Program-made: the position numbers and the translations under genes
NCBI RefSeq assembly: GCF_905209685.1
Contig: NZ_CAJLUB010000013.1
Span: forward strand, 1 to 26,530
Source of the DNA: an uncultured Veillonella sp.
GTDB taxonomy: Bacteria > Bacillota > Negativicutes > Veillonellales > Veillonellaceae
Direction of reading: 5' to 3'
DNA length: 26,530 nucleotides
In this document: positions 15,338 through 23,198 of the stretch, piece by piece
How the letters are laid out: every line of letters starts with the position of its first letter
Position numbering within the stretch: position 1 is the first letter of the stretch
Notes under the pieces: model-generated
Told to the model about the DNA's origin: nothing
Databases searched by the model: none
Seen by the model: the letters and a program-made list of their open reading frames with translations, nothing else

Positions 15338-15370
15338 GTACCTATGAATAGGGATTATATGAATAGGTAC
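15338..15370. repeat. Inverted and direct repeat cluster between folK and the 15429 gene
   Basis: The arms GTACCTAT (15338-15345) and ATAGGTAC (15363-15370) flank a 17-base spacer. The segment also contains TATGAATAGG twice, at 15343-15352 and 15358-15367, in direct orientation 15 bases apart. The rest of the 126-base gap shows neither an obvious U-tracted terminator nor a consensus promoter. The repeats look like a regulator binding region; the ACCTAT/ATAGGT core recurs at 16553-16580. Confidence 0.4.
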
Positions 15371-15428
15371 ATCCTGTAAGCACAATATATTATTACGTTT
15401 TATGCTTGGGGATTCATAGGGAGTATAC

Positions 15429-16235
15429 ATGAATATAAAACGTATTGGGTTGTGTGTACTAGCGTTGATTGTAATGGGCCTGTCCTATTGGCTTGCCGTA
15501 GGTGGTAATTATGACAGCAAAACAGTACGCATAGATCCAGAAGAGCATACACTAGTAAATTCTAGTGATGCCATTATTTCAAAACGAATATTAGCGATGA
15601 AGTCTATGGATTCAAAAGTTTATTTTTTAGGTTATGAAGGCTACGGTATTTATAATCTATCTGATAATACACTTCGGTTGATGCCCGTTAGCTTCCGTGG
15701 TCAACATATAGAGCCACCGAAGACCGAGAATTACCAACGTGGTTTACGCGAGATTACTACAGTAAAAGCTTTCTCTGATTTTAGTAGTCAAGAACAATCC
15801 ATACTTAAGGATTTATTGGAATCTACAGATAGAGGGGCACATTACTATGGTGACTTTTACCATTCTGGTTATGAGTCATCCCTCATCGATATGAAGGACC
15901 AGTATTTTATAACGAATACGGTACGTGCCTTAAAACGTGTGAATCATACATTATATGTATATGATGCGTCTGGGTTCATTATCATTGATTTAGATAATCG
16001 ACGTATACAAGGGTTCTTTAATAATCGTCTCGGTGGGGAAGGACCTAAAGGTGTACCTGATAGCTTGCGTGGCCATTATGGTTCAGATTTCACGATGATA
16101 TATGCATTGTCCAAGTTAGATCCAAAGGATTTGGAGATTTTATGGTCAATGCGAAAGCAATATTTAGAAAAGTCACCACAAGTGATGGAGAACAAGGATT
16201 TATTCCCTCTTAATCTTGATGAGATGACTTTATAG
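15429..16235 (+). CDS. Unrecognised protein with N-terminal membrane anchor, 268 aa
   Basis: No family is recognised. Residues 1-4 are basic and about 5-24 form one hydrophobic helix without a clear cleavage site or lipobox. The remaining roughly 240 residues would therefore be extracytoplasmic and anchored. The body is mixed alpha/beta with repeated aromatic-Gly turns (KVYFLGYEGYGIYNL, TLYVYDASGFIIIDLDN), reminiscent of beta-propeller or lipoprotein-like strands, though that is only an impression. The ATG follows AGGGAG. Its stop is ten bases before the small GlsB/YeaQ-type gene, with which it should be co-transcribed. Repeats at 15338-15370 upstream may regulate it. Confidence 0.7.
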   Translation: MNIKRIGLCVLALIVMGLSYWLAVGGNYDSKTVRIDPEEHTLVNSSDAIISKRILAMKSMDSKVYFLGYEGYGIYNLSDNTLRLMPVSFRGQHIEPPKTENYQRGLREITTVKAFSDFSSQEQSILKDLLESTDRGAHYYGDFYHSGYESSLIDMKDQYFITNTVRALKRVNHTLYVYDASGFIIIDLDNRRIQGFFNNRLGGEGPKGVPDSLRGHYGSDFTMIYALSKLDPKDLEILWSMRKQYLEKSPQVMENKDLFPLNLDEMTL

Positions 16236-16245
16236 GAGGTATATT

Positions 16246-16482
16246 ATGCTTTGGTCAATTATTGTAGGCGGTTTCATTGGTTTTGTAGCTGGTCGCATTA
16301 CTAAAAAAGCGCAAAGTATGGGGATTATTCTTCGTGTTATTGCTGGCTTAGTTGGTGCTTCCGTAGGCCAAGCGTTGCTTGGTACATGGGGTCCAAGCCT
16401 TGCAGGCATGGCATTGATTCCGTCCATCGTTGGTGCAGTTATCGTGATTGCTGTAGTCAGCTTCTTTACTGGACGAGACTAA
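16246..16482 (+). CDS. GlsB/YeaQ/YmgE family small membrane protein
   Basis: This 78-residue protein is almost wholly hydrophobic, with three predicted membrane segments (about 2-18, 26-46 and 52-74) and Gly-rich packing motifs. The opening IIVGGFIGFVAGRITK and the GLVGASVGQALLG segment match the transglycosylase-associated (PF04226) family, whose members are stress-induced membrane proteins of unclear role. Despite the family name there is no transglycosylase domain. AGGAGG overlaps the end of the upstream gene, and a strong terminator follows. Confidence 0.82.
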   Translation: MLWSIIVGGFIGFVAGRITKKAQSMGIILRVIAGLVGASVGQALLGTWGPSLAGMALIPSIVGAVIVIAVVSFFTGRD

Positions 16483-16496
16483 TTATATAAGGTAAG

Positions 16497-16531
16497 GACT
16501 AGTATAGGATTTCCTATACTGGTCTTTTTTT
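16497..16531 (+). terminator. Intrinsic terminator after the GlsB/YeaQ-type gene
   Basis: GACTAGTATAGG (16497-16508) pairs with CCTATACTGGTC (16513-16524) over 12 bp with one T-G wobble and a four-base loop. It is followed by seven T residues. It closes the two-gene unit 15429-16482. Confidence 0.9.
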
Positions 16532-16552
16532 ATCGCTTTATATCCATTTTCC

Positions 16553-16582
16553 TATATACCTATGAGAAAATAGGTATATAAT
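16553..16582 (+). promoter_or_regulatory. Perfect 11-bp palindrome overlapping a TATAAT before the LDH-family gene
   Basis: TATATACCTAT (16553-16563) and ATAGGTATATA (16570-16580) are perfect arms around six bases. The right arm runs into TATAAT (16577-16582), a possible -10 without a recognisable -35. The repeat therefore could be an operator covering this promoter. Confidence 0.4.
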
Positions 16583-16619
16583 AGTTTATGTATTTTAAAT
16601 TTAAGGTATATTAATATAG

Positions 16620-16661
16620 CTTAAGGTTATCGGTTCATATATTTGTAACCGTTGATTTAAG
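16620..16661 (+). other. Imperfect dyad in the leader of the LDH-family gene
   Basis: CTTAAGGTTATCGGTT (16620-16635) and AACCGTTGATTTAAG (16647-16661) are partly complementary, with matching CTTAA/TTAAG outer arms and CGGTT/AACCG inner arms. This lies in the roughly 130-base leader between the TATAAT at 16577 and the ATG at 16715. It could fold in the mRNA or bind a regulator. No known riboswitch pattern is recognised. Confidence 0.25.
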
Positions 16662-16714
16662 TGGAAGCGTATTAGAGGATAGATATCTTTTAGTACTACA
16701 GGTAGGAGGCCCTT

Positions 16715-17662
16715 ATGAAGTTACGTAAAGTAGGTATTATTGGCACTGGACATGTAGGTTCTCATGTAGCATTTTCCCTTGCTCTACAAGGTGAAGTAGA
16801 TGAATTGTATATGATGGATATTGACGAGAAAAAAGCTAAAGCACAAGCCATGGATATCAATGATGCGGTTAGCTACATTCCTCACAAAGTGACAGCTACT
16901 GCTGGCCCAATTGAAGAATGTGGGGATTGCGATGTTCTCGTATTTAGTGCAGGTCCTTTACCAAATTTATACCAAGATCGCTTAGAAAGTCTTGGTGATA
17001 CCGTTGAGGTTCTAAAGGATGTCATCCCTCGAATTAAAAAGTCTGGTTTTGATGGGTTTATTATTTCTATCTCTAATCCTGCTGACGTTGTAGCTACATA
17101 TTTATGTAAACATTTAAATTGGAATCCAAAACGCATTATTTCCAGTGGTACAGCCTTAGATTCTGCACGGTTACAAAAAGAATTGGCTCGCATTTTTAAT
17201 ATCAGTAATCGTACAATTACAGCATATTGCTTAGGTGAACATGGCGGCAGTGCTATGGTGCCATGGTCTCATGTATATGTACAAGGAAAACCTCTTGTAG
17301 AATTACAACAAGAATTGCCTCATAGATTCCCTACACTTGACTATACGCAAGTGCTAGATGATGTTAAAATTGGTGGTTATCATGTATTAGCCGGTAAAGG
17401 TTCCACAGAATTTGGCATTGCCAGTGCAACTACAGAATTAATTCGCGCTGTATTCCATGATGAAAAGAAAGTATTGCCATGTTCTTGCTATCTAGACGGA
17501 CAATATGGTGAAGAAGGTATCTTTGCATCTACACCAGCAGTTATTGGTAAAGATGGCATTGAAGATGTATTTGAATTAAAGCTTACCGAAGAGGAATTGG
17601 CTTTGTTTAAAAAGTCTTGCGCTGTTATTCGTGAATATGCTCATAAAGCAGAGTCCTTATAA
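16715..17662 (+). CDS. L-2-hydroxyacid dehydrogenase of the lactate/malate dehydrogenase family
   Basis: A 315-residue NAD-dependent dehydrogenase. The Rossmann motif GIIGTGHVGSH (8-17) is followed by Asp35 for NAD ribose binding. Catalytic residues are His176 (GEHGGS), Asp149 and Arg152 (GTALDSARLQ), with Arg89 as the loop arginine. The substrate-specificity loop reads AGPLPNLYQDR (79-89) and has neither the Gln of LDH (AGANQKPG) nor the Arg of MDH (AGxPRKPG) at the diagnostic place. The overall pattern is closer to L-hydroxyisocaproate dehydrogenase-like members. Substrate is therefore open: lactate, malate or a branched 2-hydroxyacid. A GGAGG site precedes the ATG, after a leader of about 130 bases. 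It appears to be a single-gene unit. Confidence 0.85.
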   Translation: MKLRKVGIIGTGHVGSHVAFSLALQGEVDELYMMDIDEKKAKAQAMDINDAVSYIPHKVTATAGPIEECGDCDVLVFSAGPLPNLYQDRLESLGDTVEVLKDVIPRIKKSGFDGFIISISNPADVVATYLCKHLNWNPKRIISSGTALDSARLQKELARIFNISNRTITAYCLGEHGGSAMVPWSHVYVQGKPLVELQQELPHRFPTLDYTQVLDDVKIGGYHVLAGKGSTEFGIASATTELIRAVFHDEKKVLPCSCYLDGQYGEEGIFASTPAVIGKDGIEDVFELKLTEEELALFKKSCAVIREYAHKAESL

Positions 17663-17679
17663 GGCTCGTATCTGTTATA

Positions 17680-17732
17680 TAAGTCTAGTGCTGATAATAA
17701 ATATCTATATATAGAGAGAATATATAGACTTA
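17680..17732. repeat. Nested inverted repeats after the LDH-family gene
   Basis: Inner arms CTATATAT (17705-17712) and ATATATAG (17720-17727) enclose AGAGAGA. Outer arms TAAGTCTA (17680-17687) and TAGACTTA (17725-17732) enclose the whole segment. The inner hairpin has no U-tract, so it is at best a weak terminator or an mRNA 3-prime stabiliser. The two pairs overlap on the right side and cannot both form fully. Confidence 0.35.
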
Positions 17733-17776
17733 AAGGAAACTATAGATAATTTTATTTAGTCCCTAATAAGGTTCTA

Positions 17777-17785
17777 TGATATAAT
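17777..17785 (+). promoter_or_regulatory. Extended -10 promoter for ftsB/divIC
   Basis: TGATATAAT is a perfect extended -10 (hexamer 17780-17785). The start of transcription should be near 17792, about 40 bases before the ATG at 17831. No convincing -35 is seen. Confidence 0.6.
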
Positions 17786-17830
17786 TAAAAAATGACAGTA
17801 TACAGATGATGAATATTTTTGGGGGACATT

Positions 17831-18163
17831 ATGAGTCAAGACACTATGGAAGTACAACGTCCAAAAAGGCCGCGCAAACGGGTTCGCCCTAATCGCAAAG
17901 CGCAGGATCAACGTATTATCCTCATGTGGATCAAGCGAATTGGTATAGGGATTATGGTGCTGCTATTGTTAGGGCAAGCCTATCGCTTGGTGGCTGTATA
18001 TCAAGAAAAACAACATATTGAGCAACAATTGCAAGAATTAAAACAGCGAAATGAAGAATTAGAACAGGAAAAGGCTAAGTTGAAAGATCCAAAGACCATT
18101 GAGGGGGTAGCTCGAGAGGAACTAGGCCTTGTAAAACCTGGTGAAGTACCTTATGTAAAATAG
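17831..18163 (+). CDS. divIC: Septum formation initiator, FtsB/DivIC family
   Basis: A 110-residue bitopic cell-division protein. A very basic cytoplasmic tail (residues 8-36) precedes one membrane helix (about 36-52). A coiled coil follows (about 57-85: EKQHIEQQLQELKQRNEELE), and then the conserved C-terminal VAREELGLVKPGEV, which defines the family. It would form the divisome sub-complex with FtsL and FtsQ/DivIB at the septum. The ATG at 17831 is preferred, with GGGGGA just before it; an in-frame TTG at 17819 overlaps that ribosome binding site. The divIC-yabR pair is the arrangement found in Bacillus. Confidence 0.88.
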   Translation: MSQDTMEVQRPKRPRKRVRPNRKAQDQRIILMWIKRIGIGIMVLLLLGQAYRLVAVYQEKQHIEQQLQELKQRNEELEQEKAKLKDPKTIEGVAREELGLVKPGEVPYVK

Positions 18164-18232
18164 GGACAACTTTAATAATTTAGATTCGCATTAGTTTGTA
18201 GTTTGAGGTTTCCGCATTAATTAGGAGGTTGC

Positions 18233-18634
18233 ATGGCAATCGAAGTTGGTAACATTATTGATGGTACCGTATCTGGTATTACAAAGTTCGGCGTATTTGT
18301 TGATTTAGGAGAGAAACAAACAGGTCTAGTTCATATTTCTGAAGTAGCGCATGGGTATGTCGAAGATATTAATGCCGTATTAAAGGTTGAAGATCCAGTA
18401 AAGGTTAAGGTTTTATCTATTGAAGGTAACAAAATAGGCCTTTCTATTCGTCAAACACAGCCTAAAGAGACAGTAAGTGAAGAACGACGTCCTCGTCGTG
18501 TTCAATCTAAACAAAGTACAGAGGCTTTTGAAGCCAAAATGAAATCATTCTTGCGCGATAGCAATGAACGGTTGCATGATTTAAAACGCAATACAGAAGG
18601 TAAACGCGGAGGCCGAGGCGGTCGTCGAGATTAA
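18233..18634 (+). CDS. yabR: S1 domain RNA-binding protein, YabR-like
   Basis: A 133-residue protein with one S1 OB-fold domain at residues 1-76. The hallmark motif is VSGITKFGVFVDLGEKQTGLVHISEV, followed by KVKVLSIEGNKIGLSIRQ. The tail is basic and ends in an RG-rich stretch (KRGGRGGRRD), a likely additional RNA contact. It resembles B. subtilis YabR and general stress protein 13, which associate with ribosomes or RNA; the exact role is unknown. ATG 18233 has AGGAGG at 18223-18228. It follows divIC by 69 bases, probably in one transcript that ends at the hairpin after the gene. Confidence 0.87.
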   Translation: MAIEVGNIIDGTVSGITKFGVFVDLGEKQTGLVHISEVAHGYVEDINAVLKVEDPVKVKVLSIEGNKIGLSIRQTQPKETVSEERRPRRVQSKQSTEAFEAKMKSFLRDSNERLHDLKRNTEGKRGGRGGRRD

Positions 18635-18639
18635 TAGTG

Positions 18640-18668
18640 AGAGATGGCATTGAGCCATCTCTTTACTT
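18640..18668 (+). terminator. Intrinsic terminator after yabR
   Basis: AGAGATGGC (18640-18648) and GCCATCTCT (18654-18662) form a perfect 9-bp stem with an ATTGA loop, followed by TTACTT. The U-tract is short, so termination may be partial. Confidence 0.7.
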
Positions 18669-18686
18669 ATGTATAGGCTTTAACAG

Positions 18687-18692
18687 TATAAT
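18687..18692 (+). promoter_or_regulatory. -10 element for the ppx-tilS unit
   Basis: A perfect TATAAT lies 36 bases before the ppx ATG. A poor -35 (TTTACT or TTACTT, around 18662-18668) is placed 18-19 bases upstream and overlaps the terminator of the preceding unit. Confidence 0.45.
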
Positions 18693-18728
18693 AGTGTTAG
18701 AGGAATACTAATTATGTAAGGAGCGATT

Positions 18729-19625
18729 ATGAAGTTAGCTATTATCGATATTGGATCTAATTCAGTGCGCTTATTATTGGCTACCTATGAGAACAATATA
18801 TGGCACTATGAGCCCAAACAGTTATGGACCACTCGATTGGGACAACGAAATGCAGATGGCACATTGCAATCTGAATCGATGGAGGCATCGTATCAGGCTT
18901 TTAAGGATATTAAAGAACTGGCAGATAAATATGGTGCGGACTATTGCTTTGGTTTTGCTACCAGCGCTGTTCGTGAGGCTCAAAATGGACTTGAATTTAT
19001 GGAACGAATCACCGAATACTGCCCTATGGAATGGCGAATTTTATCAGGTGATGAAGAGGCCATTTATGGATTTAATGGTGCCTTGGGAGATCAGTTGAAT
19101 GACGGTCGTCATTATACGACTATCGATATTGGTGGGGGTAGTACAGAACTCGCTTTAGGAAATAAAGATGGCGTATATTGGAGTCGTTCTTATCCAGTGG
19201 GAGCGGTGCGTTTACAATCTATGTCTGACGAAGGACCTCAACGGGTATGGGAAGAAACTCGATTCCTTTGGGACCCAATGATGATTCAAGGCGAATTTGG
19301 TGAATTTATTGGCATCGGTGGTACATTAACGACGCTAGCTGCTATAGATTTAGGCCTTGAAAATTATGATGGTACAAAGGTGCAAGGTCATAAATTAAGT
19401 CGTGAAACAGTAGAGGGCATTATTCTAAACTTGCGTTACATGAGTCGCGACGAGAGATTACAGGTAAAAGGTTTACCTGCAGGCCGTGCTGATATTATTG
19501 TAGCTGGTGCAGAAATTTTGACGTCCTTTATGGATGCCTATGAGGTTCCTCATGTATTTGTGAGCGATCAAGATGGTATGGAGGCGATGGCCCGTGAATG
19601 TGAAAGCACTCGTTCGAACCGTTAA
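18729..19625 (+). CDS. ppx: Exopolyphosphatase/guanosine pentaphosphatase family protein
   Basis: A 298-residue member of the Ppx/GppA branch of the sugar-kinase/actin fold, which releases phosphate from polyphosphate chains or from pppGpp. The first phosphate loop is IDIGSNSVRLLL (6-17). GFATSAVREAQNG and LSGDEEAIYGFNGAL follow, then the second loop IDIGGGSTELALG and the adenosine-motif-like IGIGGTLTTLAA. It is a short form without the C-terminal HD-like domain of E. coli Ppx. The start has TAAGGAGCG upstream. Its 3-prime end overlaps the tilS start region by about 32 bases. Whether polyphosphate or pppGpp is the substrate cannot be told. Confidence 0.88.
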   Translation: MKLAIIDIGSNSVRLLLATYENNIWHYEPKQLWTTRLGQRNADGTLQSESMEASYQAFKDIKELADKYGADYCFGFATSAVREAQNGLEFMERITEYCPMEWRILSGDEEAIYGFNGALGDQLNDGRHYTTIDIGGGSTELALGNKDGVYWSRSYPVGAVRLQSMSDEGPQRVWEETRFLWDPMMIQGEFGEFIGIGGTLTTLAAIDLGLENYDGTKVQGHKLSRETVEGIILNLRYMSRDERLQVKGLPAGRADIIVAGAEILTSFMDAYEVPHVFVSDQDGMEAMARECESTRSNR

Positions 19626-20592
19626 TCACACCTTAAAATCGCATAATTTATTTCCAGAAAATAGTCGAATCTTAGTGGCGTGCTCCGGTGGACCTGATTC
19701 AATGGCTCTATTACATCTATTGAAAGACATTGCCATACATCGACATACAACCTATGAACTAGGTGTGGCTATCGTAGATCACTGCATTCGTCCTGAAAGC
19801 AAGGATGAGGTTTTGTGGCTCCAACATCAAGTGGAATCTTTAGGACTACCATTTTATTCTGCTACATTTGATGTGCCTCGCTTGAGCAAGGAACAAAAAA
19901 CATCTGAAGAAACTATGGGACGCCAAGTACGGTATCAATGGCTTACAGAGGTTGCAAAGTCTGAAAACTATGATTATGTTGCGGTGGCTCATCACAAGGA
20001 TGATCAAGCGGAGTCGATTCTAGCACATATCATCAGAGGTTCTGGATTAAATGGGTTGACAGGGATGACCGTAGTAAGTTCTGAATATGCTACTCCTGTA
20101 ATTAGACCACTGTTAGATGTTACAAAAGAAACCTTATTGGCTTATTTAGAGGTGAAGGGGATTTCCTATTGTGTTGATTGTACGAATGAAGATGTGCGAT
20201 ATCAACGAAATAGGATTCGGCATCGCATTATACCTGAGTTAGAAGCTATTAACCCTAATGTAGTAGATGCTATTGCTAGATTGGGAAATTCCGTACATGA
20301 AGATGTATTAGTTATGTCTGATTTAACGGAGCAAGCTTTTGAAAAACTTGTGACTATAGGTGCTGATGGGGTGAGCTTATCTCGCCGTGCCTTACGGCAA
20401 GAATCATTGGCGATACAACGGCGCTTATGGCAGCGCTTAGTGGGTGCTGTGGACTCAGATATAACGCTGACATCAGCTCATCAAGATCAATTACTCGATA
20501 TTGTTAACACCGGGGAAGAGAAAACTTTCACTATTAAAAGTATAAAAGTAACCGCTCAATGTGATACAATAAAAGTATATTGCGAACATTAA
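19594..20592 (+). CDS. tilS: tRNA(Ile)-lysidine synthase
   Basis: TilS adds lysine to C34 of the CAU-anticodon tRNA-Ile so that it reads AUA. The ATP pyrophosphatase loop is ACSGGPDSMALL (residues 29-40). IVDHCIRPES, ETMGRQVRYQWL, VAVAHHKDDQAES and the RNRIRHRIIPEL segment are characteristic of the family. At 332 residues it is a short form; the C-terminal domain of the E. coli enzyme is reduced or missing. I chose the GTG at 19594, with GGAGG (19580-19584) nine bases upstream. An in-frame ATG at 19573 would precede that site, and a GTG at 19600 is also possible. It is coupled to ppx by overlap and followed by hpt. Confidence 0.88.
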   Translation: MNVKALVRTVNHTLKSHNLFPENSRILVACSGGPDSMALLHLLKDIAIHRHTTYELGVAIVDHCIRPESKDEVLWLQHQVESLGLPFYSATFDVPRLSKEQKTSEETMGRQVRYQWLTEVAKSENYDYVAVAHHKDDQAESILAHIIRGSGLNGLTGMTVVSSEYATPVIRPLLDVTKETLLAYLEVKGISYCVDCTNEDVRYQRNRIRHRIIPELEAINPNVVDAIARLGNSVHEDVLVMSDLTEQAFEKLVTIGADGVSLSRRALRQESLAIQRRLWQRLVGAVDSDITLTSAHQDQLLDIVNTGEEKTFTIKSIKVTAQCDTIKVYCEH

Positions 20593-20615
20593 TATGAATC
20601 GTGGAGGTCATATAG

Positions 20616-21161
20616 ATGCATCAAGATGCAAAAGAGATTTTATATACAGCGGAACAATTACAAGCTCGTGTAGCAGAGTTGGGTAAAGCAATTAGCGAAG
20701 ACTATAAAAATGAATCAGTCGTGCTTGTAGGGGTGTTAAAGGGCGCTGTCGTTTTCTTTACAGACTTAGCACGCGCTATTGATGATAGTGTAGATGTAAG
20801 TTTTGACTTTATTTCTTGCTCTAGCTATGGTAGCGGCACAACAAGTACAGGGGTAGTACGAATTTTAAAAGATTTAGATCGCTCTGTAGAGGGTAAGCAT
20901 GTACTCGTTGTTGAAGATATCGTAGACACTGGTACAACATTACATTACTTATTAGAAAATTTACATGCTCGTGGGGCTAAAAGCGTGCGCCTTGCAGCGT
21001 TGTTGAATAAACCAGATCGCCGTAAGATGGACGTAAATGTTGACTATGTAGGCTTTATTATTCCTGATTACTTTGTTATTGGTTATGGTTTAGACTACGC
21101 AGAAAAATATCGTCACTTACCATATATCGGTATTTTGAAGGAAGAAATGTATCAAAATTAA
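20616..21161 (+). CDS. hpt: Hypoxanthine phosphoribosyltransferase
   Basis: The 181-residue enzyme converts hypoxanthine (and usually guanine) with PRPP to IMP/GMP in purine salvage. The PRPP-binding motif is VLVVEDIVDTGTTL. The flexible loop segment FISCSSYGSGTTSTG and the purine-binding region with YVGFIIPDYFVIGYGLDY are also characteristic. ATG 20616 follows GGAGGT at 20603-20608. It lies 23 bases after tilS, the same order as in Bacillus (tilS-hpt-ftsH). Confidence 0.94.
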   Translation: MHQDAKEILYTAEQLQARVAELGKAISEDYKNESVVLVGVLKGAVVFFTDLARAIDDSVDVSFDFISCSSYGSGTTSTGVVRILKDLDRSVEGKHVLVVEDIVDTGTTLHYLLENLHARGAKSVRLAALLNKPDRRKMDVNVDYVGFIIPDYFVIGYGLDYAEKYRHLPYIGILKEEMYQN

Positions 21162-21166
21162 AAATA

Positions 21167-21175
21167 TGATATAAT
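21167..21175 (+). promoter_or_regulatory. Extended -10 promoter for ftsH
   Basis: TGATATAAT (hexamer 21170-21175) is a perfect extended -10. It begins six bases after the hpt stop, so ftsH has its own promoter. The same nine bases precede divIC at 17777. Confidence 0.65.
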
Positions 21176-21179
21176 ATAT

Positions 21180-21206
21180 GAGTGCATCTCTCATTGAGAT
21201 GTACTC
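21180..21206 (+). other. Hairpin at the 5-prime end of the ftsH leader
   Basis: GAGTGCATCTC (21180-21190) pairs with GAGATGTACTC (21196-21206) over 11 bp with one G-U wobble and a TCATT loop. It starts about where the transcript from the promoter at 21167-21175 should begin. No U-tract follows (AATTCGTTT). It may stabilise the mRNA, or act as a leaky terminator for hpt. Confidence 0.5.
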
Positions 21207-21251
21207 AATTCGTTTATACAACTAAAAATTATTATTGAAAGGGGTAATCTT

Positions 21252-23180
21252 TTGGGTCGATTTACAAAAAATATCGTCCTTTATTTACTTATCATTGCCG
21301 CTTTCGTTATCGCCATTGACGCTTTCTCTGGTCAAAGTGCGAATAAATCTGAATTAAGTTACACAGGATTTATTCAACAAGTACAACAGAAAAAGGTTGA
21401 GTCCGTAACGATTACCAATGATCATGGTATTAAAGGTAAACTAAAAAATGGAACAGAATTCAATTCTTATGCGCCAAGTGATGAAACATTAATCAAAACA
21501 TTACAAGATAATGGCGTAGAAATTACAGCAGCCCCACCTGAGCAACCAGCTTGGTGGATGAGCCTTTTAGGTTCTGCTATTCCTATTATCATCTTGGTAG
21601 TGTTGTTCTTCTTCATTATGCAACAAACACAAGGTGGCGGTGGCCGAGTGATGAACTTTGGTAAAAGCCGTGCTAAATTGATGGGTGAAGGTAATGTAAA
21701 GGTTAGCTTCAAAGATGTAGCAGGTGCGGAAGAAGCAAAACAAGAATTAGAAGAAGTAGTAGAATTCTTGAAGGATCCAGGCAAATTTACAGCTATCGGT
21801 GCTAAAATTCCGAAAGGCGTATTATTAGCGGGACCTCCAGGTACAGGTAAAACATTGCTTGCTAAAGCTGTTGCTGGTGAAGCAGGTGTACCATTCTTTA
21901 CGATTTCCGGTTCTGATTTCGTAGAAATGTTCGTAGGTGTTGGTGCATCTCGTGTACGTGATCTTTTTACACAAGCGAAAAAGAATGCGCCATGTATCAT
22001 CTTCATCGACGAAATTGATGCGGTTGGTCGCCAACGTGGCGCAGGTCTTGGTGGTGGTCACGATGAACGTGAACAAACATTGAACCAATTGCTCGTTGAA
22101 ATGGATGGCTTCGGTGCTAACGAAGGTATTATTACTATCGCAGCTACAAACCGCCCAGATATTCTTGACCCAGCGCTCTTGCGTCCAGGTCGTTTTGACC
22201 GTCAAGTTATCGTAGGTCGTCCAGACTTACGCGGTCGTGAAGCAATCTTAAAAGTTCACGCTCGTAACAAGCCGTTGGCTGACGATGTAGACTTGAAAAC
22301 AATTGCGAAGAAAACACCAGGCTTTACTGGTGCCGACTTAAGTAACTTGTTAAATGAAGCGGCTTTATTAGCGGCTCGTCTTAACAAAAAAGTAATCACT
22401 ATGGCTGAAGTTGAAGAAGCTAGTGAAAAGGTTAGCATGGGTCCTGAACGCCGCAGTCACATTGTGAGTGATAAGGATCGTAAGTTAACTGCGTACCATG
22501 AATCTGGTCATGCTATTGTGGCACATTTGTTGCCTCATGCAGATCCTGTTCATAAGGTAACAATCATTCCTCGTGGTGCAGCAGGTGGTTACACTATGAT
22601 GCTTCCTACAGAGGAACAAAACTACAAAACAAAATCTCAATTATTAGCGGATATTCGCGTAGCCCTTGGCGGTCGTGTGGCAGAGGCTTTGATTTTGGAT
22701 GAAATCAGTACAGGTGCTTCTGGTGACCTTCAAAGTGTAACGAATACAGCGCGCGCCATGGTAACGCGTTGGGGCATGAGCGATGAGCTTGGTCCTATCG
22801 TATTTGGTGAACAACAAGAACAAGTATTCTTGGGGAAAAACCTTGGCCATGAACGCAACTACAGTGAAGAAATTGCTGCAAAAATCGATACTGAAATTCA
22901 TCGTATCGTTGAAGATGCTTATAAAGATGTAACAAAACTTCTTAGCGATAACGAGAAATTCTTACATGATATGGCAAATGCCTTATTAGAGGAAGAAACA
23001 ATCGATGCAAAAGCGGTAGATAATCTATACAAATATGGTAGAACAAAAGCCCTTGAAATAGAGGAACCTAAAGCTACGTTAGAAGCAGCAGGTATTGTAG
23101 TACCAGAGGTTGTTGACGCTAATGAGCGCACTTCTACAGTGGAAGCTCCTAGTGAAACACCTTCTAACGAAATTAAATAA
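21252..23180 (+). CDS. ftsH: ATP-dependent zinc metalloprotease FtsH
   Basis: A 642-residue membrane AAA+ protease that degrades misfolded membrane and regulatory proteins as a hexamer. Membrane helices at about 7-25 and 104-124 flank an external domain. The AAA module has Walker A GPPGTGKT (194-201), the [13 protein letters not shown] pore-loop region, Walker B FIDEID (251-256) and the second region of homology with RPGRFDRQ. The zinc site is HESGH (416-420) with the third ligand Asp in TGASGDL. The start is a TTG at 21252 with AAAGGGG seven bases upstream; no ATG fits. Codon choice is noticeably more regular than in its neighbours, as expected for a highly expressed gene. The tail after about residue 605 is acidic and variable. 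Confidence 0.96.
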   Translation: MGRFTKNIVLYLLIIAAFVIAIDAFSGQSANKSELSYTGFIQQVQQKKVESVTITNDHGIKGKLKNGTEFNSYAPSDETLIKTLQDNGVEITAAPPEQPAWWMSLLGSAIPIIILVVLFFFIMQQTQGGGGRVMNFGKSRAKLMGEGNVKVSFKDVAGAEEAKQELEEVVEFLKDPGKFTAIGAKIPKGVLLAGPPGTGKTLLAKAVAGEAGVPFFTISGSDFVEMFVGVGASRVRDLFTQAKKNAPCIIFIDEIDAVGRQRGAGLGGGHDEREQTLNQLLVEMDGFGANEGIITIAATNRPDILDPALLRPGRFDRQVIVGRPDLRGREAILKVHARNKPLADDVDLKTIAKKTPGFTGADLSNLLNEAALLAARLNKKVITMAEVEEASEKVSMGPERRSHIVSDKDRKLTAYHESGHAIVAHLLPHADPVHKVTIIPRGAAGGYTMMLPTEEQNYKTKSQLLADIRVALGGRVAEALILDEISTGASGDLQSVTNTARAMVTRWGMSDELGPIVFGEQQEQVFLGKNLGHERNYSEEIAAKIDTEIHRIVEDAYKDVTKLLSDNEKFLHDMANALLEEETIDAKAVDNLYKYGRTKALEIEEPKATLEAAGIVVPEVVDANERTSTVEAPSETPSNEIK

Positions 23181-23198
23181 TGGACACTGTCCAAATAA

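Noticed and set aside
16532-16714. Riboswitch or T-box leader upstream of the LDH-family gene
   Set aside because: The region is AT-rich with palindromes, but no conserved riboswitch core, T-box sequence or terminator before the gene could be recognised.
21467-22205. Long open frames on the - strand across ftsH
   Set aside because: They are antisense shadows of the highly biased ftsH codons. Their products are low-complexity (Pro/Asn/Thr-rich) and have no start signals.
23181-23193. TGGACACTGTCCA palindrome as an operator after ftsH
   Set aside because: It sits between a stop codon and a terminator with no promoter nearby, so it is probably incidental or part of the 3-prime end structure.
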